Origin: Calocera cornea HHB12733 | Taxonomy: Eukaryota > Basidiomycota > Dacrymycetes > Dacrymycetales > Dacrymycetaceae | DNA: 64,000 nucleotides | Assembly (NCBI GenBank): GCA_001632435.1 | Contig: KV423986.1 | Coordinates: 87,756-151,755, forward strand | Direction of reading: 5' to 3' | Shown here: positions 1 through 10,357 of the stretch, piece after piece | Numbering within the stretch: the stretch's first letter is position 1 | Layout of the letters: each line of letters starts with the position of its first letter | Notes under the pieces: model-generated | Databases searched by the model: none | Seen by the model: only the letters and a program-made list of their open reading frames with translations | Told to the model about the DNA's origin: nothing | Position numbers and translations under genes: made by a program

Positions 1-570
1 AAGCGCACAAAGTCGCTCATGCAGCGCATCCGCACCATGCGCGACAACCCGAACGTCCCCGTCGGCGCGCCCGATCCGGACGGACACGACCCCGTCTCGC
101 CGTTCGACGTCCAGTACGCGACCTCGCCCTCCCTTGACGAGCCGCGGCCGATCTTGTACGCCTCGGAGCGCGAAGGTGTGCAGAACAGCTACAGCAACGG
201 CTCGTTCGAGCGCGAGAGCAGGTCCAACGGCAAGAAGAGCGGCATGTCCCTCTTCAACCGACTCGGCCGCTCGCCGCGCCAGCGGGGCATATCGGCCTCG
301 CCCCCGGTCAGCCCCCAGGAGGAGAACGGCTTCGTGCTCATCCCCTCGCCCCGTGAAAAGCCGAGGCACAAGGCCCTGCCCTCGCTCCCCCCTGACGTCC
401 GCTCGCCCCCAGTCAGCGGATCAAAGGCATACGAGAAGGAGAGCTACTTTGACGGTCCGTATATCAGCGGCTCGAATGCGGTCCCTGGCTCGCCGATGAC
501 CCCGGGCGGCCATCAGCTGGGGAGGAAGAGGAGCTTGCTCAGCAAGATGAAGGGCACGACGCGCAAATGA
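1..570 (+). CDS. C-terminal part of a Ser/Pro-rich protein, function unknown
   Basis: The reading frame is open from the first base of the window and stops at 568-570, so this is the 3' end of a gene that starts to the left. About 189 residues are visible. The segment begins with a basic stretch (KRTKSLMQRIRTMRDNPNVP), continues as a low-complexity Ser/Pro/Arg-rich region with several SPR and SPP motifs, and ends in a lysine/arginine-rich tail (RKRSLLSKMKGTTRK). No catalytic domain or membrane segment is visible. Such tails are common in fungal cortical or signalling proteins with SH3-binding Pro motifs, but I do not recognise the family and assign no function. The antisense frame at 189-371 is a shadow. 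Confidence 0.7.
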   Translation, partial: KRTKSLMQRIRTMRDNPNVPVGAPDPDGHDPVSPFDVQYATSPSLDEPRPILYASEREGVQNSYSNGSFERESRSNGKKSGMSLFNRLGRSPRQRGISASPPVSPQEENGFVLIPSPREKPRHKALPSLPPDVRSPPVSGSKAYEKESYFDGPYISGSNAVPGSPMTPGGHQLGRKRSLLSKMKGTTRK

Positions 571-812
571 AATGTGGGCGCGAGGAAATGGACACTTTGC
601 GCCTTGTAATGACGAGATGATGTCTCTAACTATTCCCCCTTTCCATTCTTGTATTCCCTGCGCCGTGGCGTCTGACGACGGGCTGTATGACGACGCGCTT
701 CGTCTGTTGTTCCGAAATATGTATTAATCGCTCCTCTTTTCGCGTCCCTCTTACAACAGCTTCCGTAACGATCTATGTATCTTGTATGCTTATAGACAGA
801 CCATGCAATAGA

Positions 813-2611
813 TCACACCTTGCGGACCGGGATCCCCGCGGCCTCCAGCGCTGCCTTCACGTCGCTGATGTCCACCTGGCTTCGGTGGAAGATGCCCGCA
901 GCGAGCGCGGACTCGACGCCAGTCTTCTCGAACACGTCGACAAAGTGCTGCGGGGCCCCGGCCCCCGAGCTGGCCACCACGGGGATATTCACGTTCCTGC
1001 GGATCTGCAACAGGAGGTCGAGGTCGTACCCGTTCCCCTGCCCGTCGCGGTCGATGCAGTTGACGAGCAGCTCGCCGGCGCCGAGCTCCTCCACCCCGCG
1101 CGCGAGCTGGAGCGCCGTCAGAGCGCGCACCGTCCGCCCGCCATGCATCGTGCACAGGTACGTCCACTTCTTGCTGGTCCCCTTCTCTGACGGGAGCGGG
1201 GACAGGGCCGTCTCGGCGTGGATCAGCTCGTCCTCTGGTGGGACTGGGCCGAACTCCCAGCTCTCGTCAACGTACTTCTTCAGCGGGTCGATGGAGACCA
1301 CCACCGCTTGAGAGCCATACGGTCGCGCGATGGTCTCGATGGAGGTGAGGCCCGTCAGAGCCCGCCCGCCCTTTGCCTTCCTCTCCAGCAGCTGCTCCAC
1401 TGCGGTGACCGCGTCGCCACCGATGCTGACCTTGTCCGCGCCTGCACGGAAGTACGCCCCCGCGACCTCGAGGGCGCTCTGCTTCGTCCCGTCCGGCTCT
1501 TCGAGGTCCCGGATGCCGCCGCCGATCGTGAGCGGCACATGGATCCGCGCGCAAGCAGCAGAGGTCATGGCGAGCATCGGCTGGTCGGACAGCGGCGAGC
1601 TCCGGAAGCTCGTGATGTTCAGCATGCAGATCTCGTCCGCGCCTTCGGTGTAGTACCGTGTGGTCAGGTCGAGCGGCTTGCCGAGGTTGCGCACCGCGCC
1701 GGAGGTCGAGACTTGGGTGGTATCGGAGGATGACGGCGCTTTCTCTCGCACTTGGTACTGATCCCCCTTGGTGACAACCAGGTCGCCAGCGTCATTCGAC
1801 CGGACATCCAGGCATGCAATGATACGCTTCGTGAAGCCATCTCGAGGTTTGGGCAGGAGAGGCTTGGTGGGATTTTGTACTGGACCAGACGCGTTGACCG
1901 CAGAGATAGGTGCATCGAGCCATGCCTTGAGGAGCTGCAGACCAGCCGGGCCGGACTTTTCAGGGTGGAATTGGCATGCAAAGACGTTGCCCTTGCGTAC
2001 GGTCGCCAAGAACAGAGCCTGTCCATACTGAGTTACGCTGTGGGCCCAAGATGAGGAAGGGTTCGACGGTGAGGGGTCATAGGCAGCCCGGTACGAGTGC
2101 ACAAAGTAGTAGTTCAGGTCTTCGCTCAGCCCGGTCTGGGAAGCTTCGCGATCTTTGTTCTCCTCGTCAACGAATTGGACACCGTTCCAGCCCATGTGGG
2201 GAACCGGCCGGTCCGGAAGAGGGTCAAACTTCTCTATTGGAGTGGGAATGATGCCGAGCCCTTCGATCTCGGGGTTCTCCGTCGAGGAGGCGAACAGGAC
2301 CTGCATGCCGATGCATATCCCGAAGTACGGCTTGCCAGAGTTGATGTACCCCCTCAACGGTGCTGTTAGGCCCGACTTTTGAAGAGTCTCCATTGCGCCT
2401 CCAAAGGCACCGACGCCCGGGAATATGAGTTTCTGGACAATAACACTGTTGAATTCGAGGTGTGGTACACATGAAACACGAGCCGTACATCTGCCTTGTG
2501 AAAGTCATCTACGGACTTTATCCACTCGAATTCGTAGCCCAGCGCTGTGAGCGAATTTGCGAGGCTTCGCACGTTTCCTGCGCCGTAGTCCAGGAGGAAG
2601 AGCCGAGTCAT
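813..2611 (-). CDS. HIS7: Imidazole glycerol phosphate synthase (glutamine amidotransferase/cyclase), HIS7
   Basis: Bifunctional enzyme of histidine biosynthesis. The N-terminal class I glutaminase releases ammonia, and the C-terminal HisF barrel uses it to turn PRFAR into imidazole glycerol phosphate and AICAR. Two exons: 2489-2611 and 813-2432, joined across a 56-nt GT-AG intron (2433-2488) that keeps frame and restores the glutaminase sequence; 580 residues (yeast HIS7 has 552). Visible motifs are the start MTRLFLLDYGAGNV, the nucleophile cysteine in GICIGMQ, the His/Glu pair in CQFHPEKSG, the cyclase start RIIACLDVRSNDAGDLVVTK and the barrel end AAGIFH. The ATG at 2611 is the first one before LFLLDYGAGN, where family members begin. 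The gene diverges from the phosphoglycerate dehydrogenase gene across a 292-bp gap. Confidence 0.96.
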
Positions 2612-2903
2612 GGAATGACGGAATCGCAGCGATGGTTGGTAAGGGATGCTTTGGGACGAGGGCAAGGCGGGTGCCGCAGACGAATCGGAAGCCTGAGTCA
2701 GGGTTCTGTGAAATTTCGAAACTGATTCATGGCCCGTTTTCAGCTGCCCCGCCCTCGCCTTCTTCTCGCAGCTTAATTTGTCCATTCAAAACGGACCCTC
2801 GCCCAGCCCGCACCGAGCCGCCTTGAAAAGACCGCGCATATACGTACTAAGGCCTCTGCGCGTCCATCCCCCATCCCCCATCCCCCCTCCCCTCGTCACC
2901 ACA
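2612..2903. promoter_or_regulatory. Shared upstream region of HIS7 and phosphoglycerate dehydrogenase
   Basis: This 292-bp gap separates two divergently transcribed amino-acid biosynthesis genes, so it must hold both promoters. A C-rich, pyrimidine-rich run (about 2867-2900) lies directly before the phosphoglycerate dehydrogenase ATG, as is common upstream of highly expressed fungal genes. I see no clear TATA box or recognised operator. Confidence 0.4.
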
Positions 2904-4384
2904 ATGCCCCTCGCCCAACCCATCAGTATCCCCAACCGCTCACCGAGCAACTCACTCTCAAGGCCCTATGGCTCTCCCACGAACCCTTACGGCTCGGGCG
3001 GCATCACCTACTCCCCGCCCGGTGGCCACTTCGCAGGCCCAAACTCCGTAGCCAGTGGCCGCCCTCAAAAGGTCCTCCACCCCTTCGCCACTGGCGAGCT
3101 TCGGTTGCTGCTCCTCGAAAACATCAACCAAGGCGCGGTGCAGTCATTCAAGGATGAGGGCTTCCAGGTCGACTTCCACACCCGTGCCTTCTCCGAGGAC
3201 GAGCTGCTGGACAAAATCCATCTCTACCACGCCATCGGCATTCGCTCAAAGACAAAGATAACAGACAAGGTCATCAAGGCGGCTACCAAGGTACGCCCTT
3301 GCGCGTCTCGCTCACATGGCCAGAGATCTGACCTCATTGACAGCTGCTCGTCATCGGCTGCTTCTGCATCGGCACGAACCAGGTCGACCTCAAAGCCTCG
3401 GCAGCAGCAGGTATCCCCGTCTTCAACTCCCCCTTCTCCAACTCTCGCTCGGTCGCCGAGCTCGTCATGGCCGAGGTCATCGGCCTCTCTCGTCAGCTGC
3501 ACGACCGCACGCGCGAGATGCGCGACGGTGTGTGGAACAAAGTGTCCAAGAACTGCTACGAGGTCCGCGGCAAGACGCTCGGCATCATCGGCTATGGCCA
3601 CATCGGCACCCAGCTTGGCGTCCTCGCAGAGGCATTTGCCATGCGCGTTCTCTACTACGACATCCTCCCTCTCATGCCCCTGGGCAGCGCCAACCAGGTC
3701 GAGACCCTTGAAGACCTCCTCAGCGTCTCCGACTTTGTCACCTTGCACGTCCCCGAGCTGCCAGAGACCAAAATGATGATATCCACACCCCAGCTTGCCA
3801 AGTTCAAGAAGGGCTCATACCTCATCAATAACTCGCGCGGCTCCGTCGTCGATATCCCCGCCCTGATCGATGCAATCAAGTCGAAGCACCTTGCGGGCTG
3901 TGCGTTGGACGTGTACCCACATGAGCCGGGTGCGAACGGCCAGCCTTTCGACAACCAGCTCAACTCGTTCGCAGCTGCTCTCCGCGCCTTGCCGAACGTC
4001 ATCCTCACACCTCACATCGGCGGTTCGACAGAAGAGGCCCAGCGGATGATTGGGGCTGAGGTTTCGACGGCCCTCACCCGCTATCTCCGTTTCGGATCCA
4101 CGACCGGCGCGGTCAACTTCCCCGAAGTCGACCTGCGGGCCATCACCGCCGACCAGACAAACTTCATCCGTGTCTGCCACGTTCATGTCAATCAGCCGGG
4201 TGTGCTCAGGCAGGTGAACGAGATTCTTTCAGACTTCAACGTCGAAAAGCAGTACTCTGATTCGAAGGGCTCGATCGCCTATCTCATGGCCGATATTAGC
4301 GGGGTCAGCGAAAGCGACGTGCAAGACATCTACGAGCGCATCAGCAAGACGAGGGCGAATATTCTTACACGTTTGCTGACTTGA
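2904..4384 (+). CDS. SER33: D-3-phosphoglycerate dehydrogenase (SER3/SER33 type)
   Basis: First enzyme of the phosphorylated serine pathway; oxidises 3-phosphoglycerate with NAD+ in the cytosol. Exons 2904-3290 and 3344-4384, 53-nt intron (3291-3343), 475 residues, close to yeast SER3/SER33 (469). In order: a Ser/Pro/Gly-rich N-terminal extension (residues 1-50), the substrate-binding half (KVLHPFATGELRLLLLENIN onwards), the Rossmann half with GKTLGIIGYGHIGTQLG, the catalytic region NNSRGSVVDI and the DVYPHEP and TPHIGGSTEEAQ motifs, and a C-terminal ACT domain beginning at IRVCHVHVNQPGVLRQVN. The ACT domain implies allosteric feedback by serine, as known for the family. The chosen ATG is the first in frame after the C-rich leader. 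Confidence 0.96.
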
Positions 4385-4629
4385 GCGATCTCCCACGGAT
4401 TGTACCGTGCATATAGGACCACCAAGCGTGTGCGTGATTTCAACTCATGCCATGGACTAGACCGTCTTCGGACTACAGCTCAACGCTGTTGCTTGTGCTT
4501 AACGTGCGAATGGAATACATTGTGAATGCTGCCAGACGAAATCAAACTGAGGGGTACATGGCAGTCAGGAGAGAAGCGAGCGATGGAAGACAACAGACGT
4601 AATAAGCATGCATCTTCACCAGATACGGC

Positions 4630-5918
4630 TCAGCGCTCATCCTCCTCCGGGTCGGCGATGCCATCTGCACGAATGGCGAAAGTGCAGTCGCTCTCCGGCA
4701 GGCATGGACTGTCATAGATCTTGCATATCCTCGTGTTTGCACGTCCCTTCTTCAGCTGCAAGCGCGTCGTCGACGAATGAGCCATAATATTGCCGCCAAT
4801 GGGCTTCTTCTCATTCGCAGCAAAGGCGGAGGCGGCATCGGGCGAAGACATCACCTGATTCGTGATAACGACCGCAATGCCAAACTAGGCGATACTCAGC
4901 GAATGCGCAACATGCGGGGTCAATTGACTCACTTCATCCGCTAGGCGTGCCAACGTCCGCAGATGCTTCCCCAGATGATTCTGCCGTGCTGCCAACTCAC
5001 CTCTTCCCAGAAAGTCCGTTCGATAGTGTGCCGTGGCCGAATCAATAATCATGAGAGAAAAGCTGTTGCGAATGTTAGACATTCGGCGAACGACTCGTAC
5101 ACGCGACACGCACCGAGACTCGACCATCATCGCGGAAGCCTGCGTAACGAGCTGCTGCTGATGATCCGCATTATAGGCCCTGGCGACGGCTACGTTCTCC
5201 AGTACTTCTTGTCCATTCAGTCCATAGCGCTCAGCAACCGCGAGAATGCGAACTGGACGGAAAGTGTTTTCGGTATCAATCCAGATGCACTTGCCTTCGC
5301 CACCACCCATGTTTGTGGGAAGCTGGCATGTCACGGCGAGATGATGGCATATCTGCGATTTCCCCGTGCGGAACTCGCCAAATAGTTCCGTGATGGATCC
5401 AGTCTCAATGCCGCCTACACAAGGATGAACGTGGATAAGGAAGAGAGTGCGATTGTGACTCACCACCCAGCAGGGTATCGAGCATCTTCGAGCCAGTCGT
5501 TATACAGACCAGCTCGGAACGACGTTGGTGAACCTCGGACGCCGTCATAAAGCCTGTGTCGACAAGTTTGCTGGCTGTTGGGAGAAACCACTGAGCATAC
5601 ATCTACCAGACTGCGCCAACAGAACACACCTTCGGCCAGGATTTTGTCCGCCTTGGCGTCGCTGATGCCCTTAACAGTAAGCAGCTGCTTCTTTGGCGCG
5701 TAAACGATGGATTCGATGGTGTGAAATCCCGCATCAGTGAGTTTACGTATGTCCTGCGGTGTGATGCCGACTTCCTGTTTGGGAGCAAAACACCGTCAGC
5801 ATGTTGGTTGGTGAATCAAAACAAGACGACGCGCCTGCAGTTTGGACGTGAGCATCGGCCCGCATGCGATCTCTTCCTCCTCCTCTTCATGACGTTGAGA
5901 CTGGATCTCTTGGGACAT
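4630..5918 (-). CDS. RAD51: DNA recombinase RAD51
   Basis: RecA-family recombinase that forms filaments on single-stranded DNA for homologous recombination repair. Six exons: 5835-5918, 5630-5774, 5464-5574, 5114-5414, 4933-5062 and 4630-4884; introns of 48-60 nt; 341 residues, the usual RAD51 length. Helix-hairpin-helix N-domain ([20 protein letters not shown]), Walker [10 protein letters not shown], Walker B LMIIDS and the C-terminal signature [16 protein letters not shown] are visible, followed by [12 protein letters not shown]. The last motif separates it from DMC1. Intron 1 (5775-5834) begins GC rather than GT: CAG|GCGCGT. Several positions that are near-invariant in RAD51 differ: IDTENTF for IDTEGTF, and [11 protein letters not shown] where fungi usually have DSxxxLYRTDF. 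The gene diverges from the seipin gene across 227 bp. Confidence 0.93.
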
Positions 5919-6145
5919 GTTTTGAGAAGATACGGGGTGATATGAGGAGACGGAGAGGAGGGAAGGAGGGGAAGAGGGGGCCGTGTCGCGCAAATGACGG
6001 ACGCGTCAAGGAGTCACCGCTGACTGATTTTGTGTCACGTGCGTGCACATGATGATGAGCTGCCGGGCCCTGACGCGCAGCCTCCCCGGCGGGGCTGTCG
6101 GGGTCTCCCGTCGCACGACCGCTTCTCTGCCATACTGTACATCTC

Positions 6146-7509
6146 ATGTCGTCCTCTCTGGTCGCATATGCACAGTCTCTCCTGCCAACTCCGAAAACTA
6201 CACCCAAGCTGTTCCATCTCGTCGTTCTCGCATCCATCGTACCCATCCTCTTCTTCACGTCGTTCGGAGCCTCCCTGGCATTCTATCGAGCATACGTGCC
6301 CCAGGTTTATTGGAAGCATAAGCTGTACTTGCAATATGGGTGATTGTGTATTGTGACATGTCATGATATTGTGCATTGATTACGGTGTATAGCATCTCCG
6401 ATAATCCTTTCGCTCTGTCTGAGGTCCCGTCATCGATGATACTACCTCGTCAAGGATACGACGTTTCCATCAGCCTCTTTCTGCCTAGCACAGATTCCAA
6501 TGCTCAACTCGGTCGGCATTCCATCTGACTTCATTCACCATCTCATGCCGTTGTCAGGGAACTTCATGTGCAACCTGACATTTACGGGTCGTGGTGGTGC
6601 CACAATCTCGTCCTCCAGACCGGTGCGTGAGCAACGCAATACCGACGAACGCGGCTGATCTTTTATGTAGGCCATTGTTCAACCGCCCTCGCGTCTCCTC
6701 CCTGTATGGCCCTTCGGAGGCTCACAACATGTTTCCATACCTCTTCTGGAATCTGTAGTGCTGTCCACATTGACAAAGCCCATCACCGCGCGCGTTGAGA
6801 TAGGCAGGCAGGATGCATGGCGGACCTTGGGGGCTCACCGTGAGGTGCAGACCATTGGCTCGGAGATCGAAGTCGCTGCCGTCCTGCGAGGTCTCAGGTA
6901 TGTTCACTCGAACTGATTGTGACAAATGTTTGACTCAAGACCGCTCCAGATGGTGGATGTTCAAGTATCCCTTGTCCAGCGTGTTCCTGTCCACCTGCTT
7001 GTTCTTCCTGACCACTTGTCTCATCGCATTGATTGCCTATTTTGCGATCGCACCGCCATTGTCATCTCCAAGTGTACCTGCGTCGGAGACACCTTCGAAA
7101 CCAGTGGCGTCCTCTTCCTCCGGTCGGCCAGTGTCCTACGGACCTCACGAGAAACGAGAAGACGCCCCTGCTTCTTTGGCACGCGACATGGTCGATGTTT
7201 CAGCTGAGCCCAGCATCAAAAGTGAAGAGACCGAGGGCGAGATGAGCGACTGGAGCGACACATTCCTGGGCGCAGAACAGAGGCTACACACGGTATGACC
7301 CTCTCACAGGTCCGTAATCCGCGCACGCTTATGCCGCTGCCAGAATCTCTTATCAGAAGCCGACGGAAGCAGTGAAGTGCGTGCTCGTGTGTCTAGAACG
7401 GATTCTGTGAGTCTATGGGCACCCATTGCCCGCAAGTCGTCTAACGGTGACTCAGACAGACTCCTTGAGCACACTCAGCGGTGATGTTCGCAGCCGGCTC
7501 GCGCGCTGA
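6146..7509 (+). CDS. Seipin-like lipid droplet assembly protein
   Basis: Seipins are ER membrane proteins with two transmembrane helices that organise lipid droplet formation. Seven exons, all in phase: 6146-6339, 6393-6511, 6558-6622, 6671-6897, 6950-7292, 7344-7406, 7456-7509; introns 46-53 nt; 354 residues. Evidence is structural plus motif: a first membrane helix (LFHLVVLASIVPILFFTSFG) followed by YWKHKLYLQYG, the luminal sandwich with the family pattern QGYDVSISLFLPSTDSNAQL and LGNFMCNLTF, a second helix (residues 215-240) after RGLRWWMFKYPLSS, and a Ser/Asp/Glu-rich cytosolic tail. It cannot be seen as one long frame, because no exon exceeds 115 codons. Start ATG is the first in frame. 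Identification rests on the seipin pattern and would be confirmed by a profile search. Confidence 0.85.
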
Positions 7510-7613
7510 GCATCAAGATGAGGGGCCACTCGACCACTGTGTACCATCTGCAGAAAGACATCCAACATGGCGTCTTCAACATCCAGGGAGTTTTCAACTG
7601 GATTATGATGTAA

Positions 7614-8744
7614 TTATATAAGTGCTTCGCTACTCTGCGTTTCGGCGTTGTCCCTGTGCAAGATTTCGGCCCCATCTGCGTCAAGCTGCTCGCCCTCTGT
7701 ACCGACCGATGGCATAGGAGGTAGGGGTCCGCTGATGTCCTCGATAGCAAGAGGCGCTTTCGCCAGGTGCCGATGGAACCAATCTACTGCAGCCACATCC
7801 ATCACCACGGTCGGCCACTTGAGCAGATCATAGACAGTCGTGTCTTTCGCCGTCGTGCACGCCACTCCTTGCAGATTGTTGGACGATCGTACTAGGTTGG
7901 CCGGAACTTCATCGGCGCCCGCAATGAAAAGGACCTTCTTCCAACCCAAAGAGGACACCTTGCGCCTGAACTCGCCCGTTTTGACGCCCGGCCATTTCAG
8001 TGTCTCGACAACCCCGAGCGCATGCTCCCGCAACTTCGCCGTGAGCGCCACTCTCAGACCCATCTCCACCATCTTCTTCGGCAAGGCAGTCGAGAAATCT
8101 CTCGGCTTGGGCCCAAACGCACGCCCACCGCCTCGAAGCATGGGATTTCCTCGGTCTCCAAGACGGGCACGCCCACTTCCCTTCTGTGGTCGCAACTTCT
8201 TGCCGGATCCGCTGACCTCGGCTCGGTTTTTGGTGGATGCCGTACCTTGCCGCAGTCCATCTCGGTAGTAGTTGACACACAGATGCAGGATGTCGCGACG
8301 AATAGGGTGGTCAAATACAGATGGCTCTAGGGCAATCACATTGCTGCTTGCTCGTGGTTGGTTGGGTTGTCGGGTGAGAAGCGATGAAAGCGGAATGTGA
8401 ACAGGTTTTGGCTCCCAGGGGGCCGCTACAATCCAGCCATAAGTTTACGTGTTGCCGCCGAAGCGGGACAGCTCACCCTTGACAACACTGATGCTTCTGA
8501 GTTCGGAAATGCTTGTTGTTGCTAGCCATCTCTCCGCAGGATCTTCTTCAGCGCTCGATAGATCCGCCTCTTCCTGCAATGACGAGCCCCCAGGCTCGAC
8601 AGATGCTCGGGCAAGCTGGGAGGAAGAGAATGCCCGTCTTGCCAACAACACTGGTGCCTATAAGTTATTTAGAAAAAGTGAGACGAGTTCTCATGCGGCT
8701 GCTATGGTACATACCCTACGACTTTGCACAAGGAGTGCGAACAT
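7614..8744 (-). CDS. Mitochondrial large-subunit ribosomal protein uL4m
   Basis: Component of the mitochondrial 54S ribosomal subunit (yeast YML6 / MRPL4). Three exons: 8715-8744, 8477-8657 and 7614-8425; introns of 57 and 51 nt; 340 residues. The first exon encodes only ten residues and starts an arginine-rich, acid-free leader (MFALLVQSRR, then APVLLARRAFSSS) typical of a matrix targeting peptide. The core carries the uL4 signature: NRAEVSGSGKKLRPQKGSGRAR and GGRAFGPKPRDFS, then the conserved C-terminal half. The 5' exon matters because the large exon alone lacks a sensible start. It is convergent with the seipin gene (104 bp between stop codons) and divergent from eL13. Confidence 0.92.
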
Positions 8745-9158
8745 CGCCCCTGAAGAAGTGTTCAAGCTTTGGAGAGAATGGCAAGCCCACACCAGCGAAT
8801 GGTAGGTTGGTGGCAGTGCAAAATGAGTTGATCCCGTGGGAGCGCGAGCCCGAGCCCATTTTGCTCGTCGTCCAAAATCACTTCCTGACCTCACCGACAG
8901 CACCGACCACCAAATCTGTGAGTATCCACGTCAGATTCACAACTTTCTTTACTCGCTGGAGGCTTCAGGTATACTGCTGAGGATGGGATGTGGTTGGATA
9001 CGCAGAGTTCTCCATCGAAATCGATGGATGTCATCCCACGTCCACGGATGAAGGTCTTGTGGGCCGATGGTCATGACCACAGCAGTCTCCACTTCCACTT
9101 CTTCATTGTTCGAGAGTACCTGTGATAGACATACTCACCCGCATCTCTTAGCTCCGGC
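8745..9158. promoter_or_regulatory. Divergent promoter region of uL4m and eL13
   Basis: This 414-bp interval lies between the start codons of two ribosomal protein genes transcribed away from each other. A splice acceptor-like run (CATCTCTTAG, ending at 9151) sits eight bases before the eL13 ATG, so eL13 may have a 5' UTR intron. I see no additional gene here. Confidence 0.4.
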
Positions 9159-9904
9159 ATGACTATCGGGCACAACAACGTTCTTCCCGGCAACCACTTC
9201 CGCAAGGATTGGCAGAGGCGGGTGAAGACCTGGTTTGATCAGCCGGGCCGCAAGCTTCGCCGTCGCAATGCCCGCAAGACGAAGGCTGCCACCCTCGGTG
9301 TTCGCCCGCTTGATCTCCTCCGTCCTGCCGTCCGTGGCCAAACCGTCCGCTACAACATCAAGGTCCGTGAGGGTCGCGGGTTCAGCCTGGCTGAGCTGAA
9401 GGAGGCTGGCGTCAGCCGCAAGGTTGCGAGGAGCGTTGGTATCGCTGTGGATCATAGGCGGAGGAATCTGAGCGAGGAGGGCAAGAAGTTGAACGTGGAA
9501 CGCCTTGCTGCTTACAAGTCACGTCTGATCGTCTTCCCCAAGAAGTCGAGCAAGCCGAAGAAGGGAGATTCTACTGTGCGCCACTTTTTGGGGGTTTTCT
9601 ATGCTTGCCTGTACTGACACTGCTCTCCTCAGGGCGAAGACCTTAAGGCGAAGACCGAGCGTGGACCCATCGCGCTGCCTCTCGCATTTGTCCGTGAAGA
9701 ACCCCGTGCCATTACCGACGAGGAACGCGACTTCGAGGCCTTCCGTGCTCTCCGTGTCGCTCGCTCTGACGCTCGCAACGCTGGCAAGAGGAAGATGAGG
9801 GCGCAGAAGGTTCGTAATGAGTCTCTCTACCGTCAGATCGCGTTGTCTCAATCTCTTCTACGCGTCTACAGAAGGAGGAGGAGGAGGCTGCCAAAAAGAA
9901 GTGA
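9159..9904 (+). CDS. RPL13: 60S ribosomal protein eL13 (RPL13)
   Basis: Structural protein of the cytosolic large ribosomal subunit. Exons 9159-9575, 9633-9809 and 9872-9904; 208 residues, matching the family (yeast 199). The N-terminus [20 protein letters not shown], the block [20 protein letters not shown], the hallmark [10 protein letters not shown] and the C-terminal lysine/glutamate-rich helix ([11 protein letters not shown]) are all present. The last exon is 33 nt and encodes only that tail. The ATG lies directly at the conserved N-terminus and just after a likely 5' UTR splice acceptor. Confidence 0.96.
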
Positions 9905-10357
9905 GGAGTTGGGAACGCACTCTTCTCTTTACCGCTCTTATGGCATGTGTATCTCGAGATTTTATGGGACCTACATGCTGCATCAGCTCGTGCAAGCGTT
10001 CCGCTGTGTGAACTATGACGGCTTGAGTTGAACGCTCGCCACGATGTACCACTCGCCGGCTGTAAGAAGTGCTGATATTTGCGGACGCCAAGAAAGTTGT
10101 TGCACAGTGCAGAGGCGGACCGGATCGACATGATCGGCGGCATGGCAGGGCCGTTTAGTGGACGCCACGCGGGTGCAAGAGGACGGGGAAAGGGTTCAGC
10201 AGGCGCGTCCACATTCGTCCCTAATGTGGAGGCGTTCCCCACCGCACGGACACACCGTACCGTAGGGGCATACAGCTGCGTCTCCCCTTGCTCTCAACAC
10301 TTGTGCACCTCGACATCTGTGCTTCGTCGGTTTGCGCTTCTGCTTTTCTTCCCGGTC
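9905..10357. other. Intergenic, 453 bp
   Basis: Between eL13 and the methylmalonate-semialdehyde dehydrogenase gene, both on the plus strand. It must contain the eL13 terminator and the dehydrogenase promoter. The open frames seen here (for example 9817-10011) lack any protein-like composition. No RNA gene or repeat recognised. Confidence 0.5.

Noticed and set aside
687..1733. Two long plus-strand frames (167 and 171 codons)
   Set aside because: Antisense to the conserved HisF domain of HIS7; they mirror its codon bias.
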